Assembly (NCBI RefSeq): GCF_000305785.2
Contig: NC_018868.3
Span: 4,014,270 to 4,078,269 of the forward strand
Source of the DNA: Simiduia agarivorans SA1 = DSM 21679
GTDB lineage: Bacteria > Pseudomonadota > Gammaproteobacteria > Pseudomonadales > Cellvibrionaceae
Direction of reading: 5' to 3'
Length of the DNA stretch: 64,000 nt
Within the stretch, counting starts at the first letter, position 1, and the number at the start of each line of letters is the position of its first letter. Positions 1 to 9,042 of this stretch are shown here, one piece after another. A program made the position numbers and the translations under genes. A model generated the notes under the pieces. That model did not search any database and was not told where the DNA came from. It saw nothing but the letters and a program-made list of their open reading frames with translations.

Positions 1-2
1 CC

Positions 3-278
3 CCGGGGTTTATTGTTTATTTGTTGCCGGATGGCCACTCGGGGCAGCAGCTGGTTGATTATGTAAAGCAGTCTGCCAAACAGGGTGGCGTGGTGAATAT
101 TATCTTTCACGGGGTTGGCGGCGATCATCTCAGTGTGTCTGTAGCGGCCCATCGCGAGTTGGTGGAGTATCTGGCCCGCCACAAAGCCATCTATTGGACC
201 GATACTTACCAGAATATTATGTCGCATTTGCAGCGTCAGCCGGCGCGCCAATCGAAGTTACCCGAGAAAGCGCAATAG
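3..278 (+). CDS. Polysaccharide deacetylase-like protein, C-terminal fragment
   Basis: This is the 3' end of a gene that begins before the window. The frame is open from base 3, so the Leu codons near base 21 are not true starts. The visible part contains IIFHGVGGDHLSVS followed by AAHRELVEYLARHK and a WTDTYQNIM stretch. This is the pattern seen at the end of NodB-type polysaccharide deacetylases, where the His of FHGVGG belongs to the last conserved motif, followed by a helix and the 'W-T' strand. The metal-binding motifs would lie upstream and cannot be checked, so substrate (chitooligosaccharide, xylan or peptidoglycan) is unknown. It ends in TAG. Confidence 0.55.
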   Translation, partial: PGFIVYLLPDGHSGQQLVDYVKQSAKQGGVVNIIFHGVGGDHLSVSVAAHRELVEYLARHKAIYWTDTYQNIMSHLQRQPARQSKLPEKAQ

Positions 279-415
279 TGCGCTAATCATTTTCGCGTGC
301 GCATGTTTTCATTCCGTTCTTGTAAGCGTCCTATTTAGTCTCTGAAAGACTTCAGGAAAAAACAGGCCTGGCACAGCCAACCTGTTCAGCGCTTAGACTG
401 TATGACACGTGGTGT

Positions 416-1051
416 TTATTGCCGCAGTTGGAAATACACAAACGCATGCAGTATCAATTTGGCTTCATCTTTCAGATCGCCGAATGCCAATCCATACACA
501 TAGTGATTCTTGCCGTCATCTTCGCTGATCAACGCTTTGATTTCGCAGTTCAGCTGAATAATGTGCGGGCTGCCTGCGGCCTCCATTTTGGTCACCAGCG
601 TGAACCGGCTCCCCAATTCTCCCAGTGCATGTTGAGAATCGAGCCGGCAGCCGGTGGTGCTCAGATCCACAATGGTGGCAGACAGGCTTTTACCGTCGAT
701 TTTTATGGTGGAAATCAGGTTGGTGGACACCCGCACGGCTTTGCGTACTTCGCCGGTGGCGATTTCGGTTGGGTATTCAAGGTACAGCAATGGTGTGGGC
801 GACACTGTCACGTGGATGATCTGGCTGCTGAAGGCGATGGCCGAGTTGCATTCGTTGGAAAACAGGCGCACGTTCAGTTGCTCGCCCACTTTGACTGCCC
901 GCGCGCCGCCATTGACGGTGGGCGTGCTCACAATGACCGAGTTCTTTTTGATGTAGCCCACCAACACTGAACGTTCGCGGATGTCGGGAGAGTGTTTGAA
1001 CTGGAGTTGCAGCGGGGAGCCGGGCAGTAGTTTTAGTCCTTCAAATTTCAT
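416..1051 (-). CDS. PilZ-domain protein with YcgR-like N-terminal domain
   Basis: A 211-residue cytoplasmic protein. The C-terminal half carries the two c-di-GMP-binding signatures of PilZ domains: RKAVRV (RxxxR) and DLSTTGCRL (D/NxSxxG). The N-terminal ~95 residues look like the beta-barrel domain found ahead of PilZ in YcgR-type flagellar brake proteins. Both signatures are intact, so c-di-GMP binding is likely. The output (motility, exopolysaccharide) is not deducible. The next gene on the same strand is an HDOD protein, also commonly linked to signalling. The ATG at 1051 directly precedes the conserved start of the domain. Confidence 0.8.
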   Translation of the reverse strand: MKFEGLKLLPGSPLQLQFKHSPDIRERSVLVGYIKKNSVIVSTPTVNGGARAVKVGEQLNVRLFSNECNSAIAFSSQIIHVTVSPTPLLYLEYPTEIATGEVRKAVRVSTNLISTIKIDGKSLSATIVDLSTTGCRLDSQHALGELGSRFTLVTKMEAAGSPHIIQLNCEIKALISEDDGKNHYVYGLAFGDLKDEAKLILHAFVYFQLRQ

Positions 1052-1174
1052 CGGTGTCCTGATTCCGGCGGTGATTAGTCGGGTGGTTGAGTCTAAGTGT
1101 AGTCAGAAGTCGGATGTGTGTGGTTGCTATCTTCAGCCAGCTGGCATTAGGCGGCAGCCCGGTGCGGCCCGGAT

Positions 1175-2020
1175 TTACAGCGCCAGCGCAACGTAGTCGG
1201 CAATGGCATCCTCGTGCTGGCTGATGAGTTGCAGCAATCCGATGGAATCCAGTGGCTTTAGGCCGTTGGGCAATTTGTTGTAACTGGCCAGTTGCTGAAT
1301 GGGCGGCAGGTCATGGGCTTGGGAAAATATCACCAACGAGTGGTAAAGCGAGAGATTGATTAAATCGAGCGCCGTCATGGCGTTGGTTTGGCTGTATTGC
1401 CAATTGCCGGCCTGACGCACGATGTCGATATAACTGTCATCCAACTGCCATTTCTTTAACAGGATGATCCCCAGGCGCTTGGCGTACTCGCGGCACAGGA
1501 CAATAAAGTCCTGCTCGCTGGGGGCCCGGGGTTCATTGTTGAACGCCGACAACACCGCCAGCGTGCCCACTTCACTCAGAAAGCAGCCGGTGACCGGCAA
1601 AAAGGTGGGTGTGAATTTGGTTTGCCGGGTAAGCAAAATACAGATGGCGGTTTTCACCGCCTGTCGGCGCCAGCTCAGCATAAAGAGTTGTTTGAGGGCG
1701 GCGGAGCGCATCACGAACAGGCTTTTTACACTGTGGTTCATTACCAGCCCATCTACCACTTCCCGGCCCAGTAAGCGAATGGCATCGTTCAGGGTATTGG
1801 CCGGGGCCAGGGTTTTGTACAGGGCGCTGTTGGCGGTTTTCATGATCAGGGCCGAGAGCGCCGGGTCCTGCATAATCAGGCCGGCAAGTTTGCTGTGCGG
1901 CGTGTTGGTATCGCTGATGGCGCGGCGGATTTTCAGGGTAATGGCCGGCAAGCTGGGCAAGCGTTCTTCACCCTGCATTACCTGATTGATGACGTTGCGA
2001 TAGACGGAAATGGTGGCCAT
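1175..2020 (-). CDS. HDOD-domain protein
   Basis: The protein is about 281 residues. It shows the HDOD hallmark LPSLPAITLKIRRAI near the N-terminus, followed by helical segments (LAGLIMQDPALSALIMKTANSALY, then LLGREVVDGLVM). The region equivalent to the HD site lacks the paired His-Asp metal ligands, as usual in HDOD proteins. They act as signalling or regulatory scaffolds rather than phosphohydrolases. The frame stays open upstream to 2113, but that part runs through a repeated intergenic palindrome (2056-2088). The ATG at 2020 (MATISVYRNVINQVM) is therefore the better start. Function beyond signalling is unknown. Confidence 0.75.
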   Translation of the reverse strand: MATISVYRNVINQVMQGEERLPSLPAITLKIRRAISDTNTPHSKLAGLIMQDPALSALIMKTANSALYKTLAPANTLNDAIRLLGREVVDGLVMNHSVKSLFVMRSAALKQLFMLSWRRQAVKTAICILLTRQTKFTPTFLPVTGCFLSEVGTLAVLSAFNNEPRAPSEQDFIVLCREYAKRLGIILLKKWQLDDSYIDIVRQAGNWQYSQTNAMTALDLINLSLYHSLVIFSQAHDLPPIQQLASYNKLPNGLKPLDSIGLLQLISQHEDAIADYVALAL

Positions 2021-2055
2021 GGGCTGAGTGTAGCAGCTGGCCAGGACAGCAGCGA

Positions 2056-2088
2056 AAAGTACCAAGGGGCCAGACCCCTTGGTACTTT
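2056..2088. repeat. GTACCAAGGGG palindrome, copy A
   Basis: A perfect 14-bp inverted repeat (arms 2056-2069 and 2075-2088) with a 5-base loop, ccaga. The same palindrome occurs twice at 12484-12544. It is REP-like and intergenic, just upstream of the HDOD start. Confidence 0.85.
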
Positions 2089-2123
2089 CAGGAGCAAATT
2101 TGTGCCAGTCCATCCATGGACAT

Positions 2124-2149
2124 AAAAAAGCCCCGCGGTGCGGGGCTTT
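2124..2149 (-). terminator. Rho-independent terminator after the M3 peptidase gene
   Basis: On the minus strand, a GC stem (arms 2128-2136 and 2140-2148, 3-base loop) is followed by a run of T. It lies 16 bases past the stop codon of the M3 peptidase gene. Confidence 0.85.
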
Positions 2150-2164
2150 GGGGATCTGTGGTTA

Positions 2165-4327
2165 TCAGTTCAGGCCGCGACGTTCCAGCAAGGGTTCGAT
2201 GTTCGGCTCGGCGCCGCGGAAGTTTTTGAACACTTTCATGGCGTCTTCAGCGCCGCCGCGGGAGAGCAGGGTCTTGCGGAAGTGGTCGCCGTTTTCGCGC
2301 TTCAGGCCGCCGTTCTCTTTAAACCATTCAACGGTATCGGCATCCAGCACTTCACTCCAGATGTAGGCGTAGTAGCCAGCGGCGTAGCCGCCCATGATGT
2401 GGGAGAAGTAGGTGGAGCGATAGCGGGGCGGTACCGTGTCCATTTTGGCGCCGGCTTTTTTCAGCGCGGCGGTTTCAAATGGCACAACGCCTTCGGCATC
2501 CGGTACCTGGTCTGGTGTGAGCTGGTGCCAGGCCTGGTCAATCAAGGATGCCGCCAGGTATTCGGTGGTGGCAAAGCCCTGATTGAATTTGTCGGCTGCC
2601 AGTACTTTATCCAACAGTGCCTTTGGCATGGGCTCGCCGGTCTGGTAATGCTTGGCGTAGTTGGCCAGCACTTCCGGCCAGGTGGCCCACATTTCGTTCA
2701 CCTGTGAAGGGTATTCCACGAAGTCGCGCGGTACCGAGGTGCCGGAGAAGTTGGGGTACTTCACGTCGCTGAACATGCCGTGCAGTGCATGGCCAAACTC
2801 ATGGAACATGGTGTTCACTTCGTCAAAGGTCAGCAGCGTCGGCTCACCTTCCGGCGGCTTGGGAATGTTCTGGTGGTTGGCCACTACCGGCTTGGCATTG
2901 AGCAGATCGCTTTGCGATACGTAAGCGTTCATCCACGCACCGCCGCGTTTGGAGGGCCGGGCGTAGGGGTCGAACAGGAACAGGGCCAGGGTGTCGCCGT
3001 TCTCTTCGAACACTTCAAATACGCGCACGTCCGGGTGATACACGGGCAGGTCTTTGCGCTCTTTGAAGGTAATGCCGAACAATTTGGTGGCGGCAAAGAA
3101 CACGCCATCCTGCAGTACGGTGTCGATTTCGAAGTAAGGCTTCAGCTGGTCGCCGTCAAAGTTGTAGCGCTCGGCGCGGACTTTTTCGGTATAGAAGCTC
3201 CAGTCCCAGGACGCCACTTCAAACTTGCCGCCTTCTTTGTTGACCATTTTTTGCAGGTCGGCTTGTTCGCGCTTGGCGTTTGCCACGGCGCGCGGGGTGA
3301 GGGTGGCCAGGCGTTTGTTGACAGCGTCAGTAGTCTGGGCTGTCTGGGTTTCCAGTGAGTAGGCGGCGTGGTTGGGGTAACCCAGCAGTTGTGCGCGTTC
3401 AGCGCGCAATTTGATCACCTGTGCCAGCACGGCGCGGTTGTCGAACTCACCGCCGCGGCTGCCGCGCGACAAGGACGCTTTGTGGATGCGCTCGCGCAGG
3501 GCGCGGTTGGTGAGAGATGACAAGGGCGGTTGGCCCGAAGTGTTTTGTAGGGCAATCACGTACTTGCCTTCCATGCCGCGCGATTTCGCTTCTTCTGCGG
3601 CAGCGGCAATGGCGTTGTCAGACAGACCTGCCAGCTCTGCTTTGGTGTCGACCACCACAGCCAGGGCATTCACTTCTTTCAGCACATTCTGGCTGAACTG
3701 GGTCTGCAGGCTTGCCAGCTCGCCGTTCAGACGCTTGAGGGTTTCTTTCTGTTCGGCGGTGAGGTTGGCACCGGCGCGGACGAAATCGCGGTAGTAGGTT
3801 TCCACCAGGCGATAGCTTTCCGGGTCGAGTTTGAGCGTGTCGCGCTGGTCGTAAACTGCTTTTACGCGCTCGAACAGCTTGCCATTGAGCAGAATGGCAT
3901 CATTGTGCGCCGACAGTTTGGGCGCCATTTCGGAGCGGATTTTTTCCAGCTCGTCATTGGTGTTGGCGCTGGTCATGGCGAAAAAAACACGCGCCACGCG
4001 ATCCAGTGTGCGGCCGCTGCGCTCCATGGCAACAAAGGTATTGTCGAAGCTGGCCGGCGCAGGGTTATTGGCAATGGCTTCCACTTCGGCCAGGTGCTGT
4101 TTCATGCCCAGTTCAAAGGCGGGGCCGTAATCGCTGTCCTTCACTTTGTCGAAAGCGGGGTACTGCATGTACAGGGGGCTTTCGGTGTAGAAAGGGTTGG
4201 CATCCGCGGATGCTTCGGCAACGGCCTGACCCATGGTGTTGGTGGTGTCCTGAGCGTCCTGGTTGCTGCACGCCGTGGTGGCGATAGCGATGGCTGCAGC
4301 AAGCAGCAATGGCGAGCGAGAGCGCAT
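2165..4327 (-). CDS. dcp: M3-family zinc metallopeptidase lipoprotein (Dcp-like)
   Basis: A 720-residue protein of the thimet oligopeptidase/Dcp family (M3), which cleaves short peptides. The zinc motif HEFGH is at residues 509-513 inside FHEFGHALHGMFSD, and the downstream Glu ligand lies in PSQVNEMW. The N-terminus is a lipoprotein signal with lipobox TTAC-S, so the enzyme is exported and lipid-anchored, unlike cytoplasmic E. coli Dcp. Length fits the family (about 680-720). Start is ATG at 4327. It is transcribed alone and ends at a strong terminator. The likely role is degradation of short peptides in the periplasm. Distinction from oligopeptidase A is by overall similarity only, so the symbol is tentative. 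Confidence 0.88.
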   Translation of the reverse strand: MRSRSPLLLAAAIAIATTACSNQDAQDTTNTMGQAVAEASADANPFYTESPLYMQYPAFDKVKDSDYGPAFELGMKQHLAEVEAIANNPAPASFDNTFVAMERSGRTLDRVARVFFAMTSANTNDELEKIRSEMAPKLSAHNDAILLNGKLFERVKAVYDQRDTLKLDPESYRLVETYYRDFVRAGANLTAEQKETLKRLNGELASLQTQFSQNVLKEVNALAVVVDTKAELAGLSDNAIAAAAEEAKSRGMEGKYVIALQNTSGQPPLSSLTNRALRERIHKASLSRGSRGGEFDNRAVLAQVIKLRAERAQLLGYPNHAAYSLETQTAQTTDAVNKRLATLTPRAVANAKREQADLQKMVNKEGGKFEVASWDWSFYTEKVRAERYNFDGDQLKPYFEIDTVLQDGVFFAATKLFGITFKERKDLPVYHPDVRVFEVFEENGDTLALFLFDPYARPSKRGGAWMNAYVSQSDLLNAKPVVANHQNIPKPPEGEPTLLTFDEVNTMFHEFGHALHGMFSDVKYPNFSGTSVPRDFVEYPSQVNEMWATWPEVLANYAKHYQTGEPMPKALLDKVLAADKFNQGFATTEYLAASLIDQAWHQLTPDQVPDAEGVVPFETAALKKAGAKMDTVPPRYRSTYFSHIMGGYAAGYYAYIWSEVLDADTVEWFKENGGLKRENGDHFRKTLLSRGGAEDAMKVFKNFRGAEPNIEPLLERRGLN

Positions 4328-4435
4328 AATCGAGTCCTCTGTTTTCTTATGGATAGGGTTGGCTTACAGCCCTATTAATGTCGCGGGGGTCACCCGCATA
4401 CTCTGGTGGCGGATGACACAGGCCTGAGCATAGCA

Positions 4436-4511
4436 GCCGGGTTCAACCCGGCGTGTATGGCCCTGCACCCCTACCAGAGGACGAATAAACGGCTTGGGGT
4501 ATCAAGCCGTT
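4436..4511. other. Two intergenic hairpins between the M19 and M3 peptidase genes
   Basis: Stem 4436-4443/4445-4452 (gccgggtt with its complement) and stem 4488-4496/4503-4511 (aacggcttg with its complement, 6-base loop). Neither is followed by a T-run. They may help end transcription of the upstream minus-strand dipeptidase gene, or form part of the M3 gene's upstream region. Confidence 0.4.
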
Positions 4512-4595
4512 GTAGAGACTACTGAATGGTGCGCGTTGGCGCTATCGGGCCGGATTCGTTTCATCGGCCCCAGCGCTCGGTTGGTCTTTGAGGTG

Positions 4596-5774
4596 TTATT
4601 GCGGCGGCAATTGCGCCTGCAGGAAGCGCAGTTGATTGCCACCCATCACTTTGCGGATAACGTCGGCGCCGACGCCTTCATCCAGCAGCGCCTGGGTTAT
4701 CTGGGCCATTTGGCCGGCGTGGATGGAGGTTGCCACCGCGCCGTCGAAATCCGAGCCCAGCGCCACGGCATCTTCACCCAGACGCTCCACTGCGGCTTTG
4801 AGCGCACGCGCGATGCCGCGTGGGCTGGCATCGCAGATGGCACCGGACCAGAAGCCGATGGCCACCAAACCGCCGCCCCGGGCGATATCCTCCATCAGAG
4901 CGTCGGGGATGTTGCGCGGGCTTGCGCAGTGCCCGTGGGTGCCGGTGTGGCTGACCACCAGCGGGGTTTTGCTAAGGCTCAGCGCCTCTCTGACCACGGC
5001 GGGCGAGGAGTGGGAGACATCGATAATCACACCCAGCCGGTTCATCTCGGCAATGGCCGCGCGGCCAAAGTCCGTTAAGCCGGCTTTGCCCGACCCATGC
5101 AGGGAGCCGCCCAGGGCATTATCGAAAAAGTGGTGCAGGCTCATCATCCGGAAGCCGGCATCGTACAAGCGCTGGATCTGGGCGAGGTCGCCCGCCAGAG
5201 CATGCGAACCTTCGGTGCCGAGCATGCCGCCGACCAGCGGTTTACCGGCGGCGCGTTGGGTCAGCAGGCGGGTCAGATCCGCTTGGTTCTTCACCAGCAT
5301 CAGGCTGTCCGGGGCGTCTGAGGCAAACCGGTGCAGTTTTTCACTCTGGTATAAGGCCCGCTCGGTAAGATCCTGCCAGGTACGCATGGGCCACAGCTGG
5401 GCCAGCGCCAGCAGGGTGACATTGTCGCGGCTGTCGGCGCTATTGTGGGTGTAGTTGAGGCCGGCCGGGGTTTTGGTGACCACAGTAAATACCTGCAGTG
5501 CCACATTGCCTTCCTGCAAGCGGGGAATGTCCACCTGGCCACGATCGCTGCGCTCGTTGAGGTTGCGGTTCCACAGCAGGGAATCGGCGTGCCAGTCTGC
5601 GACCTGCAGTGAGTCGTGCAGTGCTTGTGCCGCTGGGCTGATGCTCAGCAAGTCCTGTCCGGTGACTTTGTTCATACTGCGTTCGGCCATGCCGGGGCCG
5701 ATGGCGACCGCAACGATGATCGCGGCAAGCAACAGAATGGCCAGGCCCCATAGAATTCTGAATGTTATTTTCAT
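4596..5774 (-). CDS. Membrane dipeptidase, M19 (renal dipeptidase) family
   Basis: A 392-residue zinc dipeptidase of the amidohydrolase superfamily. Residues about 7-27 form one hydrophobic N-terminal anchor, after which the chain should face the periplasm. Family metal-ligand motifs are visible: WHADSL (His62, Asp64), the bridging Glu in GTEGSHAL (Glu188), the His pair region SLHHFFDNALGG, and VSHTGTHG further on. Family members hydrolyse dipeptides, including some with D-amino acids. It lies downstream of its own ~470-base upstream region and is followed, after 268 bases, by the M3 peptidase on the same strand. Both may serve peptide scavenging. Confidence 0.88.
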   Translation of the reverse strand: MKITFRILWGLAILLLAAIIVAVAIGPGMAERSMNKVTGQDLLSISPAAQALHDSLQVADWHADSLLWNRNLNERSDRGQVDIPRLQEGNVALQVFTVVTKTPAGLNYTHNSADSRDNVTLLALAQLWPMRTWQDLTERALYQSEKLHRFASDAPDSLMLVKNQADLTRLLTQRAAGKPLVGGMLGTEGSHALAGDLAQIQRLYDAGFRMMSLHHFFDNALGGSLHGSGKAGLTDFGRAAIAEMNRLGVIIDVSHSSPAVVREALSLSKTPLVVSHTGTHGHCASPRNIPDALMEDIARGGGLVAIGFWSGAICDASPRGIARALKAAVERLGEDAVALGSDFDGAVATSIHAGQMAQITQALLDEGVGADVIRKVMGGNQLRFLQAQLPPQ

Positions 5775-6244
5775 TTGGGCATGTTAACACTATTTTTGCT
5801 GCCGCTGCTGGAGCCCATTTTTGTGCCCAGCAAGCGGTTCGCCGCCCGGGCGTAAGGAGTGTTATATAGCGGGCTAAATGAGCGACTGACAACGAAGCTG
5901 GCGCGAAAATGGGGCCAGCCCTTCGGGTTGGGCTAAAAAAGCGTCACTTGTCGTTGCTCTTTGCTCATTTGGAATAACCAAATCACACTCATCGCGTCGG
6001 AGTGCCGCATCACTAAATTGACGATTTTTTAGCCGCAACAGCGGTAGTAAAAATAGTGTTAACAGGCCCTAATATTTTCTCTGTCTATTGCTGACCGGTA
6101 CGTCAGTGTCTGACTGCTGAGTCTACCGGTTCTTTTGGCGATTTTTCTTGGTGTTTTGTTTTTAGCTGGCTAATTTTACGCAATGTGCAAAGCGGTCCGG
6201 TTGCACAATGGCAATAAAAATAAAAAAACCAGAAGGACAAAGCA
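5775..6244. other. Intergenic region of 470 bases
   Basis: This separates the divergent M19 dipeptidase and S15-type hydrolase genes. It holds the 104-bp repeat-like element at 5931-6034 and an AT-rich stretch (about 6040-6235) that should contain the promoter of the hydrolase gene. The only open frames are short and lack family resemblance. Confidence 0.6.
5931..6034. repeat. 104-bp element with inverted-repeat ends
   Basis: The terminal 19-mers (5931-5949 and 6016-6034) are inverted repeats matching at 17 of 19 positions, beginning ggctaaaaaa. Inside is a 6-bp hairpin, atttgg/ccaaat (5967-5972/5978-5983). It resembles a small non-autonomous repetitive element. No second copy is present in this window. 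Confidence 0.5.
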
Positions 6245-7870
6245 ATGAAAAACTCTCCGAGCCGGCAGTGCTTGCTGGCGCTTATTACCTGTTTATTCTT
6301 TATTCCCGTCGCACAGGCGCAGCTGTGTTTTGGCGTACCTTTGCCGGCCAATCCGGATTATCACTACGACGACAGCTTGCTGGTGCAATCGCCCGATGGC
6401 ACCGCGATTGCCGCCAATGTGTTTACGCCGTCGGCCACTGCACCTGCCGCCGGCTACCCGGCGATTATTTTCGTGAATTCGTGGGTGTTGGATGAGCACG
6501 AGTACCTGGTGCAGGCGGCTAAACTCGCCCGCAAGGGTTATGTGGTATTGAGTTACAGCGCCCGTGGCTGGGGTTGCAGTGGTGGCGAGGTGTCGGTGTT
6601 ATCCGATGGCGACATGCTCGATCTGACCGCCGTGGTAGATTATCTGGCCGCACGTGGCGACGTGGATATGGCCAATATCGGTATCAGTGGTATTTCCTAC
6701 GGCTCGGGTATCAGCCTGAAAGGCCTGGCGTTGGAACCGCGCATTAAAACCGCGGTGGCCATGAGCAGTTGGGGCAATCTGGGCGAGGCGCTGTACGGCA
6801 ATGAAACGCCGCGGTTGTTCTGGGGCAGTTTTTTAACCCTGAGCGGATTGATCACTGCTAATTTAAGTGACGAGGTGCCCAACAATTACGCCGACCTGTT
6901 AGCCCATCGCAATATTGAACAGGTGTTGGCCTGGGCCAATCATCGTTCGCCTATGACCTTTATCAATCTCATCAACGAGCGCCGGGCACCGGTCTACATC
7001 GCCAATAATTTTGGCGACAATTTGTTTCAGCCGAACAACATTCTGGCATTTTTTGCGGCACTCACCGGCCCCAAGCGCATGGATCTGAATCAGGGTACCC
7101 ATGCCAGCGCCGAAGGCTTTGGTTTGATCGGGCTGGAAAACGAAACCTGGGATAACACGCTGGACTGGTTTGATTACTGGCTCAAGGGCGAGGCCACCGG
7201 CATCATGCAAAAACCGGTGGTGAATTTGCGTACCGATTTGCAGTACGCGGCCGAAGGCTATTCCCAATGGCCGCCGGCGCAATCCTCCGAGCGCACCTTT
7301 TATCTGGGGCGGCGCGGGCTGATCGGCCAGGGCAGTTTGCGGGATTCGCCCTACAAGCCCTGGTGGCCCAATTCAGACAGCATTTTGTCCGGCATTGATT
7401 CCGGCGCCTCCACCGGAATTCCCGCGGTGTCGGCCCTGCTCGATGGTCACACGGGCATTCCGGTGCTCTGGCCCCTGGGTTTAACCAATCGTGTGAACGG
7501 CATTGTTTTCCAGACCGAGCGCCAATTATGGCCGATGAAAATCCGTGGCAATCCACGCTTGTCATTGGAGCTCACGCCGTCTTATTCACGCATGCAATTA
7601 GTGGCTTATTTATACGATGTTGATGCCTGGGGCATGGGCAAATTAATTACCCATGCGCCGGTGACCTTGCACAGCGCAAAAGCGGGCAAGCGCCAGACGG
7701 TGGAATTTGAATTGGTGGCCACGGCCTACGATTTACCGGCCGGCCATAAGTTGGCGGTAGCGCTGGATACGTTTGATTTACTATATGCGGTGCCTACGCT
7801 TGTGCCCTACAGCGTGACCTTTAATTATTCGTCGGCTTACCAGTCTACATTGGTGGTACCGGTACTGTGA
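6245..7870 (+). CDS. Secreted S15/CocE-type alpha/beta hydrolase
   Basis: A 541-residue protein with a clear Sec signal peptide (residues 1-25, cleavage after AQA). The hydrolase core has the nucleophile elbow GISYG with Ser151, an acid candidate in NNFGDNLFQP and the His in NQGTHAS. The C-terminal ~170 residues form the jelly-roll domain typical of the CocE/NonD and X-Pro dipeptidyl-peptidase (S15) superfamily, with the usual LxxYLYDVD pattern. Members hydrolyse esters or release X-Pro dipeptides, so the substrate cannot be read from sequence. It is monocistronic; the following gene is convergent. An RBS-like AGAAGGACAAAGC precedes the ATG. Confidence 0.8.
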   Translation: MKNSPSRQCLLALITCLFFIPVAQAQLCFGVPLPANPDYHYDDSLLVQSPDGTAIAANVFTPSATAPAAGYPAIIFVNSWVLDEHEYLVQAAKLARKGYVVLSYSARGWGCSGGEVSVLSDGDMLDLTAVVDYLAARGDVDMANIGISGISYGSGISLKGLALEPRIKTAVAMSSWGNLGEALYGNETPRLFWGSFLTLSGLITANLSDEVPNNYADLLAHRNIEQVLAWANHRSPMTFINLINERRAPVYIANNFGDNLFQPNNILAFFAALTGPKRMDLNQGTHASAEGFGLIGLENETWDNTLDWFDYWLKGEATGIMQKPVVNLRTDLQYAAEGYSQWPPAQSSERTFYLGRRGLIGQGSLRDSPYKPWWPNSDSILSGIDSGASTGIPAVSALLDGHTGIPVLWPLGLTNRVNGIVFQTERQLWPMKIRGNPRLSLELTPSYSRMQLVAYLYDVDAWGMGKLITHAPVTLHSAKAGKRQTVEFELVATAYDLPAGHKLAVALDTFDLLYAVPTLVPYSVTFNYSSAYQSTLVVPVL

Positions 7871-7908
7871 GCATTGCGCTGGTGCTGTGCACCAGCGCGT
7901 CAGAATCA

Positions 7909-9042
7909 TTACGCTTGCTGCCGGCTTTGCTTGCGGAATTCCGACGGCGACATGCCCACCAGGCGGGAAAAAAAACGGTGGAATGCAGATTTGCTGTTGA
8001 AGCCCGCCGCCAGCAAGATGTCCAAAATGGTCTGGTTGTCGCAGGCGGGGTCGGCCAGCATTTGTTTGGCGGCTTCCACCCGGTAGCCGTTGATGAATTC
8101 AAAAAAATTGCTGTTGAAGTGTTTGTTAATCACGTTCGATACTGTGCGCACCGGCAAGTTGATGCGGCTGGCAAAGCCTTCGATGTTCACGTTCTGTTCC
8201 AGGTATAACTGATCCTGTTCCATGGCCTGGCGCACTTTCTGCACCGCCTGTTCATCCAGGTCCTCGTCTTCCGCTGGTGCTTTATTGGTGGATTCCGGCT
8301 GGGTCACCAGCATGGATTGCGCATACACCAGGCTGTAGATAAACAGCGCATTGAGCAGAATAAAGGTGACGTAGTTGTCTACTATGCCGAGTTGGTCTGC
8401 CAGTGCAATGCTGGCGTACTTGGCGATCCAGTGCACCACCAGGGTCCAGACCCAATTGGCCATAAAACCGCCGGCGAGCAGGAACAGCCACACCAGTTCG
8501 CGCCGGGAATAATGGGAATACTCTTGCTGCAGGGCGCGCTGGTAACGCATCACCCGCCACAGGCACCAGCCGGCATAAAATACCGGCTGGATTTTGACAA
8601 AATCCCATAGCAGTGTGCCGAGCCAGAAGGTGTCGGATTCCGCTTCCAGGCGCATGGCACTGGCATCTACACCGTAAGCCAGCATGGGTATCCAGACGAG
8701 TAACAGGGGCAAAAGGTGCCAGGCATCGCGCAGGCTTACCGGCACGGTTTTTTGCGTGAGTGAGCGGATGTACAGATACAGCAAGGGGCCGTGGGCCAGC
8801 AGACTCAGGGTGAGCAGGTAGGGCAGTAAGCCATCGGCCAGCCAGGCGGGCGGGTGTATCTCGGTATTCCACAACAACAACACAGAAAAACTGGAGAGCG
8901 CCAGCGACAGTAAAAAGGCCGCCAGCAGGCTGCGTTCCCGTCCGTTTTCAATCAGCAGCCACTGAAACAGTGACAACAGCAGGCACACGGCCATGGAAAT
9001 GAACAGGAATACGTCGTGCAGGTTAAATAAATGCTCTTTCAT
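7909..9042 (-). CDS. Membrane-anchored AraC-family transcriptional regulator
   Basis: A 377-residue protein. The first ~235 residues contain about seven hydrophobic segments. The last ~100 residues (from DEQAVQKVRQAM) form an AraC-type double helix-turn-helix, ending LLAAGFNSKSAFHRFFSRLVGMSPSEFRK, the canonical second HTH. This architecture suggests a sensor that binds DNA from the membrane. It is divergent from the GH81 beta-1,3-glucanase gene across 318 bases, which makes it the likely local regulator of the glucan locus (inference). The repeated CAAAGTGGGACG-like motifs upstream of GH81, the TonB receptor and GH3 are candidate binding sites. Confidence 0.85.
   Translation of the reverse strand: MKEHLFNLHDVFLFISMAVCLLLSLFQWLLIENGRERSLLAAFLLSLALSSFSVLLLWNTEIHPPAWLADGLLPYLLTLSLLAHGPLLYLYIRSLTQKTVPVSLRDAWHLLPLLLVWIPMLAYGVDASAMRLEAESDTFWLGTLLWDFVKIQPVFYAGWCLWRVMRYQRALQQEYSHYSRRELVWLFLLAGGFMANWVWTLVVHWIAKYASIALADQLGIVDNYVTFILLNALFIYSLVYAQSMLVTQPESTNKAPAEDEDLDEQAVQKVRQAMEQDQLYLEQNVNIEGFASRINLPVRTVSNVINKHFNSNFFEFINGYRVEAAKQMLADPACDNQTILDILLAAGFNSKSAFHRFFSRLVGMSPSEFRKQSRQQA

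Noticed and set aside
6103-6351. 82-codon minus-strand frame at the S15 hydrolase start
   Set aside because: It overlaps the signal peptide of a supported gene and the AT-rich promoter region; no resemblance to a known protein.
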